Source of the DNA: Lysobacter sp. yr284
GTDB lineage: Bacteria > Pseudomonadota > Gammaproteobacteria > Xanthomonadales > Xanthomonadaceae
Length of the DNA stretch: 64,000 nt
Assembly (NCBI RefSeq): GCF_900107375.1
Contig: NZ_FNPT01000001.1
Span: 1,268,797 to 1,332,796 of the forward strand
Direction of reading: 5' to 3'
Positions 48,001-54,811 of this stretch are shown here, piece after piece (position 1 is the stretch's first letter; the number at the start of each line of letters is the position of its first letter). The translations under genes and the position numbers were made by a program. Below the pieces are notes generated by a model that saw nothing but the letters and a program-made list of their open reading frames with translations, searched no databases and was not told where the DNA came from.

Positions 48001-50577
48001 GAGGGCTTCCAGGAAAGCAGCGTTACCGGCACCAGCAGCAACCCCGACTACCGCACCACCACCAACACCCTCACCTACGACGCCTTCGGCCGCCTAACCA
48101 CGCAGCGCGAAAACACCCCGCTGCGCAGCGGCGCGCTCGACGACCGCGTGCGCTACTACAGCCTCAACGGCGACGGCCGCGTGCAGACGCGGCGCGAAGG
48201 CACGATCAAGAACGGCGCCTTCGTCCAAGACGGCCCCGGCGGCCCGGGCAACTACCTGCTGGTCCATGCCGGCGGTCAGCAACTGGCCGAACTGAAGCAG
48301 GGCCAAGCCGTTTCCGGGCCGAATCAACCGCTGTACTACACCGACCAGGTCGTCAGCCTGGGCGGACTCGGCAATTACGAAGTGAGCGCAGGCAATCAGA
48401 TTGCCGCGTTGCCGGGCGAGACGCTGGTGATGCTTGCACAGCGCGTCTATGGCGATGGGCAACTGTGGTACGTGATCGCCGAGGCCAATGGGCTGGGCGA
48501 TCCGAATCAGGAACTGGCCGAGGGGCTGTTGCTGACGGTGCCTAGCGTCAAGGTCAGCCGGAACAGTGCGGAGACGTTCAAGCCGTACAGCCCGGGGGAG
48601 GCGATTGGGTCTACTACGCCGGGGTTGCCGTACATTCCGCTGCCGCCGAAGGATGGGTGCGGCGCATTCGCGACCATCATGATGACGGTCGTCGCCGTCG
48701 CCGTCGCTTACTTCACTTGGGGAGCGCTCAGCGGGCCGATGGCGGGCGTGATCTCGTCTTCGGTGGGCGCCGGCATCGCAACCGGCGCCATCGCCGGCGC
48801 CGCCGCCAGTGCGGCCAGCCTGGGCGTCGGCAGCATGATGGGCGCGGTCAGTTTCAACTGGCGCAGCGTCGCTGCAGGAGCGGTGGCCGGCGCCGTGACC
48901 GGCGGTATCGCATCCCAATGGGGCGGCGTGACCGAAGCCTTGGCGAACAGCCCGTTGAAGGCAGTGGGGCTTGCGGTGACGAACTCGGTCGTCGGCGCGG
49001 CGGCCGACAAGCTCATCGCCAACAACTCCTTCAGTTGGCGCAATGTCGCGATAGGGACGGGGTTCCAGTTGGCGCTAAGCGCGTTAGCGATCGCCACTTC
49101 GCGAAACGGCAGTACCAGCGCGGCAAAAACCAAAGCATCCAACGTCGAGTTCGAGGATGGGCAAAGTCTTGAAAGCAGGCTGAGGCGACAATCAGGTCTG
49201 GTCAGCAACGAAGAAGGCGGCCGCTCGACAGAGTTCCGTCGCGCAATAGATCAGAACGGCCGTTTGATCTACGTAGACAGGCAAGGCAACCGAGTCGGCC
49301 CGCCGGTCACCCTCGATACTCCCGCTCAGATGTCGGGCGATACCCTGCATGTACAACCGCCAAATCGAGTTCTCAGTGGCGAAGATCTAGCACCTCCGCA
49401 CGACCTCCCAAGAGTCACGGTAACTGCCTCGCCTCAGTTCGCAGCGCAGTCACCTCTCCCTGTCCAGGTCAGGCTCCCGGTTCCGAATAGCCTGTCCCGT
49501 CCTGCACTAAAACAAGAAATCACACTACGGCCAGCCCAACTGGAGAATTTATACACTCCGCGCTATGGGCCGTACGAAGCCGCTTACAACGGATACATCG
49601 CCGGCCTGGACGACGCGAGCAATCCCTTGCATATACGCGCTATGGGCCTCGCCGGAGCGGTGATCGCGTCACCTATGGCGCTAGCCGATATGATGACGTC
49701 TGGCATCATTAACGCCCCGAACAACGCTAATCTCGCCGGGCAATCGTTTGCGAAAGCGAGCATGCTGGAAGGTCATGATTCTGTCATTGCTGGTCTGGAA
49801 GGAACTTTGCATGCAGTTAATGCTTTTCTTGGCTTCGGAGATCTCGCGACACTAGGTTCCGGCGGACTGACTCGAGATGTAGCACATCCACCCCTTGTCT
49901 ATCGAGAGTATCCAAACCCCACTTTCCCTTCATGGCGCAGGCAAACGCCCTCAACGAAGACCTCCTCGACATCAAGAGCGTCGAAGCCGACATTGATGAC
50001 CGAAGAGCCAACTTTCGGGACTGCGGGCGCATCTATCCCCAAAGCCGATAGACAGGGACATTATTACCAGTCGATAAAGCCGCTCTCGAATCTCGAAGTC
50101 TATGGAGAACACATAACCAGAACCCCGGCCGAAGCTTTAGCCATCATGGAGAAAATTGGCTATCACGCCGAAGAGCTGGAAAAATATCACATAATATCCC
50201 TGACCGAGAGAGAATATCGCGCCCTAGCGGACGCATATCAATTCGAATTCAATGCAACATACGGTCGCATTGACTCGACGACGAAACACGTCAGCTTTAA
50301 GGAGACTGTCCAGGAAGAGATAGGGGGCACCCGAAAATCCGTCATCAGAGTCCGAGGAACAGTATTCGAAAGCGATGAGCATATCGTGCAGACACTCACC
50401 CATGAATTTTCAGAAATTGAGGAACTGGAATATCGGGCCGCAAGACCAGTAAGCGTAAGGGAGTACAATCAGATGATCCTCCCTAACATCGAAGGAAATC
50501 TGCACTACCATGCCGTAAAAGCTGCCGACGACATGCTTGAACTTTATCGAAAGCTAAGAGCCGAAGGGAAAATTTAA
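36046..50577 (+). CDS. giant RHS/YD-repeat polymorphic toxin with inserted Ig-like domains, LysM-like segment and variable C-terminal tip (4843 residues)
   Basis: Probable contact-dependent toxin carrier. Residues ~1-180 form a non-YD head with NIATGNLVL and no signal peptide or PAAR motif. YD repeats (YDxxGRL-type) fill ~190-3085. Six Ig/cadherin-like domains of ~100 residues, each opening with N-x-AP, occupy ~3096-3695. YD repeats resume at ~3755-4090. A LysM-like segment (GETLVMLAQRVYGDGQLW) lies near 4120-4168, an Ala/Gly-rich hydrophobic stretch at ~4208-4360, and a conserved pre-toxin region ends at FLGFGDL near 4605. The last ~236 residues are a low-GC toxin tip with an HEFSEIEEL motif (His4786, Glu4787, Glu4790) and a downstream HYH. 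The usual DPxGLxGG cleavage motif of Rhs cores was not found. ATG at 36046 is preceded by AGGGAG. Its TAA shares a base with the ATG of the immunity-type gene. Toxin activity is inferred. Confidence 0.92.
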   Translation: MSAIVSGIGLGLFNGSLGQVGRSLGGSARLGQGKDEQYVNIATGNLVLRSQDEFLIFRGLGVAAVRTYNSRGQLSDSGADAWITGFERRVELVGGALNAAGSVMRRHTGDGSYQDFAYVSPGLYRSSVGDGAHDTLGLDASDNAWVWTEGSSRRAERYADHADATLKGRLIRIRETKSEQATAIYWNVLYDAAGRIVEVAAGESGAADALLYAYDGNGRLSSLSTRSDGVVREQTIYRYDSAGRLSSVLSDLTPDDPAGDRDSWDAVDFANNDGYWLHTVYTYADASSLRIAQVRQSDGTVVGYTYDAQGRVRTLTRGDSNADDSDGVGQTLTFSYDDANHSTEVADSSGRSWGYAYDAAGQLIEVRAPAVAGLRELTQYSYDAAGNVVRIKSVRGSATLAQTVYQYDANGNALWQWDTVDPASGAAATAIQRTWTASNQLASLTVYTGLDADGELAAQAPSGGATTYYVYDAQDRVRFVIGADGAVQEFEYASVGAGAGQVAKARQYLGAAYSGAATLAALSAWASAAQRAQSTLVESRYDLKGRLAGTTAYAQVDASGNGVENDAAELVQYRYDAHGLLLQRRVLRSSTAAADDGRDVVQTTGYVYDGLGRLLSEIVTEKTGAGAEQVRRSVSQWTYLASSNTVRIVSEGGAASDGIAGNDRVRLEVRDAAGQLLRVTESAVGGSEVRTLARHYYDSAGRLRASEDAGGARRYFFYDEAGRLQAEVDATGAVLEYVRDELGRIKQTLAYASRVDTGAWLAAGAVVPAALSAIRPAAHADDRSATRSFDALGRLIREREGDGATTTYSYDGAGRLLQVAGDDGAGNRRVARSFYDAAGRVVGELDAEGYLVEYRYDLAGRRIARTAYATAAAQAQRASGTLAQVRPAADAANDQTTRWFFDGRGNLVGQLDAEGYLTESLYDEARNERAGKAYALRLTGLSGSETLATLRSAAAAGEVRETRRSFDALGRLVAERNAEGTLTRYHYDVQGNLLRAERAADTSEVRENRLRYNVFGELIGELGGEGAARVLPNMTEAQLDALFAQYGVRHRYDALGRRIESTDAAGRRTWTFYDAAGRATFTVQGVADANGVANALGEVSETRYTAFGEVRDRTDYTGRIVLATAGSRDSAASAIAALAYVAASDRRRSYAYSPRGLLAGVTDAEGQQRQYAYNAFDERVREAVLNAGAATIWETDYDRRGLAIAQRDGVGTTAARASAAVYDAFGRLVRSTDARGVATAYDYDRLGRQIATFQTVLGRVQSVRQAYDAFGRTIGVTDALGRVTTTAYDTATRSTTVTTPEGVAVKTRFDRHGQQVEVSAPLPGGAVATTGYVYDRDGRLLSSTDPLGRVAANEYDARGSLVATVDASGRRVELRYDAAGRLLRRIEDPAGLALTTTYRYDGQGRKIETVDASGRVVAYAYDREGRLTQATQDPAGLNLRTTYAYDAQGRQVRVVEGAGTAAARTVQYDYDALGRRVAERSDPDGLNLIVEYAYDAADQLIRRTEARAGVTRYYYDQAGQLIYTIDPLGAMTRHWYDPNGRRVATRQFLAATDAATLTDATTIAQLDARIVWNALDPTSYTVYDRDGRATLVLSGLGELQEYSYDAAGRVAAVRRYAALWTDLGAQRQDQLLRGVAVPGDFDRASLRNDAADQITYHVYTAAGELRTTVDNAGAVVSYVYDRAGRVVVHKRYAHAAQLTAALRAKLLAGTATAQDVVDVTAVDEAADPVAYTGYDGAGRARYRIDANGGVVETLYDATGRIAGTRAYAAAVVLDAALKAQWVAGEAAGVAALATRLAAAADEARDLREYRVYDRAGRLAAVVDGAGYLATRGYDGAGQLVLERRHAQAAALSAALRAKLVAGTATAVELAALAPQDAGADAVVRRAYDAAGRERFVLTQSGLAAGGSGLYTVAERRYDGAGRVVATLRYDRAIAFGAGATVADVEAALSLAGVYAPERHRQTGYAYDLAGRLRFTVDDLGAVTEQRYDALGRTTETRVYGAFVPAATAISEPALVAAVAAVAALGTPRTTVTAYDAGGRALSVADALGQIRRYGYDALGQLRSYTNANGHTWNYDYDLAGRRVAEYSPSVHVAGFDAAGAFSEADRRLVVRTVYDALGNVLARTENADTDQARTVRYDYDNRGNRIRTTFPDAGRINASGVLVATGVQPTLDTAYDAFNRATVHKDTRGNYRYNVYDGQGRLAYEIDPEGYATAYGYDGFGQRTSLRRHAQRIDTAALAGWSAGQALSLAQAQAAAVAGAADRTLVTRYDQRGLAVQVEQSAVGYYTAAGTLATGTPTVRSDYDAYGQKVRESTLLEGGAGQSGAVWAHAYTYYDALGRVAMAVDAEGYLTRRSYNATGELVESVEYAKPVATADLTTAAPPALPPAGDAISGYDRVLRWNYDALGRKTREAATRYVQRSDGSGGLREVVASFGYDGEDRLVRLDNDAGSTTTAYDALGRVVNVTEPARRVVNDSTAGILAGNVNHDLTTAWMHETAAPYTEMLYDGFGNLIRTYRYALGKRDSGVALSASDRIDLIRYDRQGRAIAAIAGNGDTTYTEYDAADNVVHRWYALSGTQAGFDAVVHVWNEYDKTGQLLHSSQQRQLAGAGAAVVELNQWTSYNAFGEILRRVHVGVQGTLVNTYDNAGRLVDSNETGGVRNFGYNLAGQLVREHRLVATSDGQRVDAITWNTLDRLGRVVATRLPAHTADPAATGLAQQRRDRWGNVLETVDARGYRTNYRYNELDQVVRDERPLVEAVSETGASTWTRPVNEWFYDAFGRLIGTRDANGNTRLNEYDAVGQLVRSFDAFGQATLYAYDALGQQRIAQSPIGRLTYQDYDKRGRLVETGDFQNGPYTRTQARLQRFVLNQNGDRLSVADALGNQTRYDYASTGQVARIQTATGQITWYGYDMLGRKTWENYNTFNGPSVQDRDGETVRLDELTWDYDVFGRLIDHNNLSGRDSDYLYDAVTGQLSSETMAGGGAANATRRSTYYANGQVKALYESGATPTYRYEYDAAGNRTVEEVDTVDGAGAVVRTLTRTWYDSNNRVQRVVLDDLAAGKRVFDLSYAYDAVGNRRSVKASAGYGAGVDGIAVVNNAPVVVQTPAARSLRRGMASQFSLLFSDIFRDAEQDPLTLQIALADGSALPSWLSVQRDPASGQIAFTGQPPADAPDQDLSIRLSAHETNNPGNRVATSFVLYVRQNLAPQRVEEGIATVRARTGQSWGKDLLATDFFRDLDVGDRLRLSLDNPAAVPSWMSVDLSTPGAIRLAGTAQTGTYTLTLRATDERGASELKTVQIVIAPNGAPTGPASLPPAKAVSGYDFNWSMPLDQVFQDPDADALQVVASGLPPWLSYLHTANSGVRTLRLSGRVPPGTPAGDYTVSFTATDPSGAARTTTLTVSVRTSNQAPTAPAPYVSLPVAVNTVDYWAQLPPFADADGDALSYSVRDLPAGLAFDPNTRAISGRASQTGHYWFSYTARDPFGGLRTVSVALYVRGNSAPTAAAIPNQQSAVGTAWSYQVPAFGDSDGDALGYTASGLPPGLSISATGAIQGAATAAGNYGVTVTARDPYGGSASAYFVISVAVAPPPNRAPVVTGAPDQMLFETTNLRPTTYQAYSIRGDIIVDPDNNPLTYAIIEKPDWLTYGRGANGTHVVGGVPPRRTANERVVLRATDPSGLSVDLVFYVSLVYHYQDPGGPVDPFSLPGGGEVLSFDMGAGAGAPDDAATPASMSDTSSIASADAPALAAAATTAIPVQTKQLWFAYDAENRVRINNGELRDGKIQLSLLGADSYEQYYDGAGRAVSRTELRRDTAQGTQSTWQTYTDYDLRGNRTGERSYRYNNQDGLYEQISAKTLRYDDNSRLIETRSYYGASLTYRHSSGADGETVYTNYGGWLAGAEQYAYDAGGRLMYQTVYQRDTSRPDWVLYAQGDQANDLSVLATQNRTDYRLSDSDTVATGYDAFNRLTRYRSIGSGYVHTYTSTYVGWEGFQESSVTGTSSNPDYRTTTNTLTYDAFGRLTTQRENTPLRSGALDDRVRYYSLNGDGRVQTRREGTIKNGAFVQDGPGGPGNYLLVHAGGQQLAELKQGQAVSGPNQPLYYTDQVVSLGGLGNYEVSAGNQIAALPGETLVMLAQRVYGDGQLWYVIAEANGLGDPNQELAEGLLLTVPSVKVSRNSAETFKPYSPGEAIGSTTPGLPYIPLPPKDGCGAFATIMMTVVAVAVAYFTWGALSGPMAGVISSSVGAGIATGAIAGAAASAASLGVGSMMGAVSFNWRSVAAGAVAGAVTGGIASQWGGVTEALANSPLKAVGLAVTNSVVGAAADKLIANNSFSWRNVAIGTGFQLALSALAIATSRNGSTSAAKTKASNVEFEDGQSLESRLRRQSGLVSNEEGGRSTEFRRAIDQNGRLIYVDRQGNRVGPPVTLDTPAQMSGDTLHVQPPNRVLSGEDLAPPHDLPRVTVTASPQFAAQSPLPVQVRLPVPNSLSRPALKQEITLRPAQLENLYTPRYGPYEAAYNGYIAGLDDASNPLHIRAMGLAGAVIASPMALADMMTSGIINAPNNANLAGQSFAKASMLEGHDSVIAGLEGTLHAVNAFLGFGDLATLGSGGLTRDVAHPPLVYREYPNPTFPSWRRQTPSTKTSSTSRASKPTLMTEEPTFGTAGASIPKADRQGHYYQSIKPLSNLEVYGEHITRTPAEALAIMEKIGYHAEELEKYHIISLTEREYRALADAYQFEFNATYGRIDSTTKHVSFKETVQEEIGGTRKSVIRVRGTVFESDEHIVQTLTHEFSEIEELEYRAARPVSVREYNQMILPNIEGNLHYHAVKAADDMLELYRKLRAEGKI
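36600..45290 (+). repeat. YD-repeat array inside the RHS gene
   Basis: About 2.9 kb of protein built from units of roughly 20-40 residues with the core [Y/F]DxxGR. At DNA level it appears as near-constant blocks such as TACGACGCCGCCGGCCGC. In characterised Rhs and TcC proteins such arrays fold into a hollow shell that encloses the toxin. Confidence 0.9.
45331..47130 (+). repeat. six Ig/cadherin-like (He_PIG-type) domains inserted in the RHS shell
   Basis: Units begin near 45331, 45649, 45952, 46261, 46534 and 46810, each with N-x-AP, then a DxDGD or similar acidic loop and G-TAxxTGxY-type strands, 273-318 bp per unit. Acidic loops suggest calcium binding. They interrupt the YD array, which resumes at about 47308. 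Confidence 0.8.
47413..49866 (+). repeat. 3' part of the RHS gene, duplicated at 51716-54134
   Basis: This segment (second YD block, LysM-like part, hydrophobic part, pre-toxin) has a close copy downstream. Identity is near-complete over the YD/LysM part and lower after about 52860. The copies stop matching right after the codons for FLGFGDL-x-TLG, where the toxin tips begin. Confidence 0.88.
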
Positions 50578-50873
50578 TGCCAACTAAATCTGAACTCGAT
50601 GCAATTATTTCACTTTCTCAAAAGAGCGAAAGCGGAAACTTATCTGGCATAGTCGCGATTTGCGCAGCGCAATTTGCGGTGGAAAACAAGGATCTAGATA
50701 TACTAAAAACACTTCCAGACCAAGCAAAGCAGGAATTATCGAGAATAATAACGCACTTTCTTAGCGAGAAAACTTATGAGGTCTACTCGAATCTCGGCGT
50801 TACAGACCACACCCCTCTACTGAGAGAGTTGATTTCCCTTGCAGATGGTGACCCGAGCAATATTTTTGAGTAG
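50577..50873 (+). CDS. putative immunity protein for the main RHS tip (98 residues)
   Basis: A small, soluble, helix-rich protein with no recognised family; no signal peptide or membrane segment. The TAATG overlap (stop of the RHS gene, start of this gene) gives tight translational coupling. That position, together with its small size and GC content well below the surrounding genome, is the standard arrangement for the cognate immunity gene of an RHS toxin. By analogy it would bind and neutralise the HExxE-containing tip encoded just upstream, protecting the cell from itself and its siblings. It is not visibly related to the immunity-type protein of the second cassette, as expected if each recognises only its own tip. 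The function is inferred from position alone. Confidence 0.72.
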   Translation: MPTKSELDAIISLSQKSESGNLSGIVAICAAQFAVENKDLDILKTLPDQAKQELSRIITHFLSEKTYEVYSNLGVTDHTPLLRELISLADGDPSNIFE

Positions 50874-51177
50874 ATCAGCAACATCAAGGCCAGGGCCACG
50901 CCCACTTCCGATTCGATGCATCGACATCAGAATAAAGAAGCAAGTACTTTCGCTAAACAGATGATGCGATCTACCTTGAGGGCACCATTAAAATCTTGTA
51001 AGCCGACGACCACTGCTACTGACTAACGAGGCAAAGAAAAAGAAACGAGCTGTCTAGCTAGAAGTGATGCAATCAGACATTCAGACCGCCCATCCGATAA
51101 TCAGCGACTCCTTATGAACGCGATAAAAAAGCCGGTAAAGTCCTGCATAAAAATCATCCTAAATTTTCTAAATAAGA
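50874..51177. other. low-GC intergenic stretch without a supported gene
   Basis: About 300 bp, much richer in A and T than the rest of the window, with many stop codons in all frames. No terminator or repeat was recognised. It is probably debris of earlier cassette turnover in the RHS locus. Confidence 0.45.
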
Positions 51178-51471
51178 ATGACCGGAGCATTTCTAATTAT
51201 TCAAACTAACGGCATGTCAATGAGTGGCGTGGAGTTCACCCACATCGTCGAGGCGCTACGACGCTCCCTTAAAGACCAATCCCAAGAGTCTTTGGAGGCC
51301 GCTTATCGCTCAATGGATGAGAGCGGAATGGATTTCGTTTCGCTTGAGTCCCTAGACAGAAACGGTTCGCGGCATTTTACGATGCAGCATGCAAAGCGTA
51401 TGACAACGAACAGAGCAAATCCCCAGGCTCGCCGTTTAAAAAATCTCGGCAAAATTTACTGGACTGCCTAG
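51178..51471 (+). CDS. small hypothetical protein in the RHS cassette region (up to 97 residues)
   Basis: I do not recognise this protein. The likely coding part runs from MSMSGVEF (ATG near 51212) rather than the first codon at 51178; neither start has a good ribosome binding site. The middle is a charged amphipathic helix-like stretch (EALRRSLKDQ, SLEAAYRSMDES), and the C-terminus is basic. It lies between the immunity-type gene of the main tip and the truncated RHS copy, on the same strand. It could be an orphan immunity gene left from a lost cassette, or a non-coding open frame. The composition is low-GC like its neighbours. Confidence 0.35.
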   Translation: MTGAFLIIQTNGMSMSGVEFTHIVEALRRSLKDQSQESLEAAYRSMDESGMDFVSLESLDRNGSRHFTMQHAKRMTTNRANPQARRLKNLGKIYWTA

Positions 51472-51715
51472 CGACCGCCCCCGCCTTGAGAAAAAACATT
51501 TGACCCTCTAATAAGGAGCGCAAACATTTGATTTTTGTGGGGTGATGCACTTGGACCTTGAGACCGCCATTGCGCCAAGAAGGCCCAACCTAAAAACCGT
51601 CCTCATCATTACAAGAGACGGCATAATCGAAATTCCCGCATCCAGGCGAGCACCAATGAGTAAAAATTTCTTTCTCTAGCGCCAACGAAATTCCAGCGCA
51701 GAGATAAGTCGCCGT

Positions 51716-54700
51716 CTATACGGCGGTGCCAGTCGCGCCGTCTCGCGCACCGGCGAGCGCAGCTACCGCTACAACAACCAGGACGGCCTGTACGAGCAGA
51801 TCAGCACCAAGACCCTGCGCTACGACGACAACAGCCGCCTGATCGAAACCCGCAGCTATTACGGCGCCTCGCTGACCTACCGCCACAGCTCCGGCGCCGA
51901 CGGCGAAACCGTCTACACCAACTACGGCGGCTGGCTCGCCGGCGCCGAACAGTACGCCTACGACCCCGGCGGCCGGCTGATGTACCAGACGGTGTATCAA
52001 CGCGACACCTCGCGCCCGGACTGGGTGCTGTACGCGCAAGGCGACTAGGCCAACGACCTCAGCGTCCTGGCCACTCAGAACCGCACCGACTACCGCCTGT
52101 CCGACAGCGACACCGTCGCCACCGGCTACGACGCGTTCAACCGCCTCACCCGCTACCGTTCGATCGGCAACGGCTACGTCCACACCTACACCAGCACCTA
52201 CGTCGGCGGGGAGGGCTTCCAGGAAAGCAGCGTCACCGGCACCAGCAGCAACCCCGACTACCGCACCACCACCAACACCCTCACCTACGACGCCTTCGGC
52301 CGCCTGACCACGCAGCGCGAAACCACCCCGCTGCGCAGCGGCGCGCTCGACGACCGCGTGCGCTACTACAGCCTCACCGGCGACGGCCGCGTGCAGACGC
52401 GGCGCGAAGGCACGATCAAGAACGGCGCCTTCGTCCAGGACGGCCCCGGCGGTCCCGGCAACTACCTGCTGGTCCATGCCGGCTGTCAGCAACTGGCCGA
52501 ACTCAAGCAGGGCCAAGCCGTCTCCGGGCCGAATCAACCGCTTTACTACACCGACCAGATCGTCAGCCTCGGCGGACTCGGCAACTACGAAGTCGGCGCC
52601 GGCAATCAGATTGCCGCTTTGCCGGGTGAGACGCTGGTGATGCTGGCGCAGCGCATTTATGGCGATGGGCAGCTGTGGTACGTGATCGCCGAGGCCAATG
52701 GGCTGGGCGATCCGAATCAGGAGCTGGCCGAGGGGCTGTTGCTGACGGTGCCTGGCGTGAAGGTGAGTCGGAACAGCTCGGAGACGTTCAAGCCGTATAG
52801 CCCGGGGGAGGCGATTGGGTCTACGACTCCGGGGTTGCCATACATCCCACCGCCGCCGAAGGATGGGTGCGGCGGGTTCGCGATTGTCATGATGGCGATT
52901 GTGGCGATCGCCGTGACCGTTGCGACCTGGGGCGCCATGACCGGGCAAACCGCCGCGGCGATGAGCGCTACGACCGGCGCAACAGCGGCTGGTACCGCAA
53001 CGGCTGCTACCGCGGCAGCCGGCACCACAGCCGCCGCCGCGACAAGCACATCCATTGCAATGAGCACCGCCGTCTACGCCGGCGCGGTTTCAGGCGCTGC
53101 AGGCAGTCTGGCCAGTCAAGCCGTCGGCAGCATGATGGGCGCGGTCAGTTTCAGCTGGCGCAATGTCGCTGTCGGCGCCGTCACCGGAGCTGTAACCGGA
53201 GGTATCGCCTCCCAGTGGGGCGGCGTTGCGGAAGCACTGGCCAACAGCCCATTGAAGGCGATAGGGCTGGCAGCGACCAACTCGGTCGTGGGAGCGGCGG
53301 CCGACAAGCTCATTGCCAACCGTTCGTTTAGTTGGAAGAACGTTGCGATTGGCACCGGCTTCCAGTTGGCGCTCGCTGCGATGTCAGTGGCCGCCTCGCG
53401 AGCAGCCAACAAGTCTGGTGTCGGTGCAGCCTCTCGCCCCGACGAGGTCTCCACCCTCGACAGCCTTTACAACCGGGAAGACGCGCTAGCCAGCAACGAG
53501 TTGGGCGGTCGCTCACGCTACTCGATCGCTGGAAACGAAGATGGTTCGATCGCAGTAGTGGATCGAATCAAATCCAGTGGCAGGGGGCCTCGCGTCCAAT
53601 TGGATACTCCGGCCGAGATGTCGGGTGACACCCTCCGTATTCAGCCCCAATCCCCCTCACTTGATGTTGAGGCGCTGCCTGCTCCACATGACATTTCAGA
53701 GGCGGTGAGGGTGACGGTAGCCGCCCCCTCTCAAGTCAAATTCCCGGTTCCGAATGTCTATCTCAAACCAGAGCTGAAGAACGAAGCCAGGCTTCAGCCG
53801 GTGCCATTGGACAATCTATATACCCCTCGCTACGGGCCGTATGAGGCTGCCTATAACGGATACATCGCTGGACTGGACGACGCTAGCAATCTCTTGCACA
53901 TACGAGCTATGGGGCTAGCTGGGGCGGTGATCGTGACGCCTGTTGCATTAGCGGACATGATGACGTCTGGCATCATCAATGCTCCGAATAATGCCTATCT
54001 TGCCGGGTAATCCTTTGCGAAGGCGAGCATGTTAGAAGGGCATGACTCCGCAATTGCAGGGCTAGAAGGCGCCTCCCAAGCGATTAACGCATTTTTAGGC
54101 TTCGGGGATCTAGTAACTCTTGGCGCTGGGGGCTCATCTATGGGCCGCACGCGCCCGTCTCTTATTCATCAGGACGCTGAAGCTTTAACAGCCAGAACCG
54201 CACGCGAAACAAATGAAACAAGGCCAAGAGCTGTAAACCCCACGGCCGTGAACGAACACGGCCTACCTATCACTGGAGCCGCCAAAGCTCATAGAACTGA
54301 AGCTCACTGGACAAAAAACGCCTCCGGCCCGAGAAGCCTTGAAGACGCCATAAATTTCGCCGATGATCGAGGCTCTTTCGGCCAAGGATTTATTGATTAC
54401 GAAGTACTGGAAAGCAACGTAATTCTCGTCGACCATGGCGAATTCAAGATCAAGTACAGATTGGTAGAAGACAGCACGTTCGACGAAGTCTTTGGGGCCG
54501 ACAAATTCGCTTCCTATTCCGTCAAAAGTTCAGCCAAGGAAGTTATTATCGATAAACGACTTTCATGGAATGATATGTTCGGGGGCACAGCCGCAGTTAA
54601 CGTTCGAAGCAGTGTATTCGAAAGCGACAGGGCAATAACCGTGGTGTTAGGGCACGAGTATTTTGAAATTTCCGGCCTGCACAAGCGCGCGGCTACAACA

Positions 54701-54805
54701 GCAATTTACAGATCAGAAACCCAGGCATACATCGATTATCTCCATAATTACGCCGTAGATTACGCTGACAACTTAGTTCAAAAAATGATCAACGAAGGAA
54801 GATAA
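51716..54805 (+). pseudogene. 5'-truncated, nonsense-interrupted copy of the RHS 3' end with an alternative toxin tip
   Basis: One continuous frame parallels the end of the big RHS gene: YD repeats, LysM-like segment, hydrophobic stretch (here with a longer Ala/Thr-rich part), pre-toxin region and a different tip of ~222 residues. It lacks the first ~3.7 kb of protein and any start signal. It also has an 81-bp in-frame deletion near 51750 and two in-frame stops: TAG at 52046-52048 and TAA at 54008-54010 (Gln codons in the parent). Downstream of the second stop the frame stays open to 54805. The tip carries VFESD and HEYFEI motifs in the same order as the main tip, so the two are distant homologues. 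It is best read as an orphan, normally silent tip cassette. A short protein from an internal start (for instance the ATG at 54029) cannot be excluded. Confidence 0.85.
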
Positions 54806-54811
54806 CTATCC

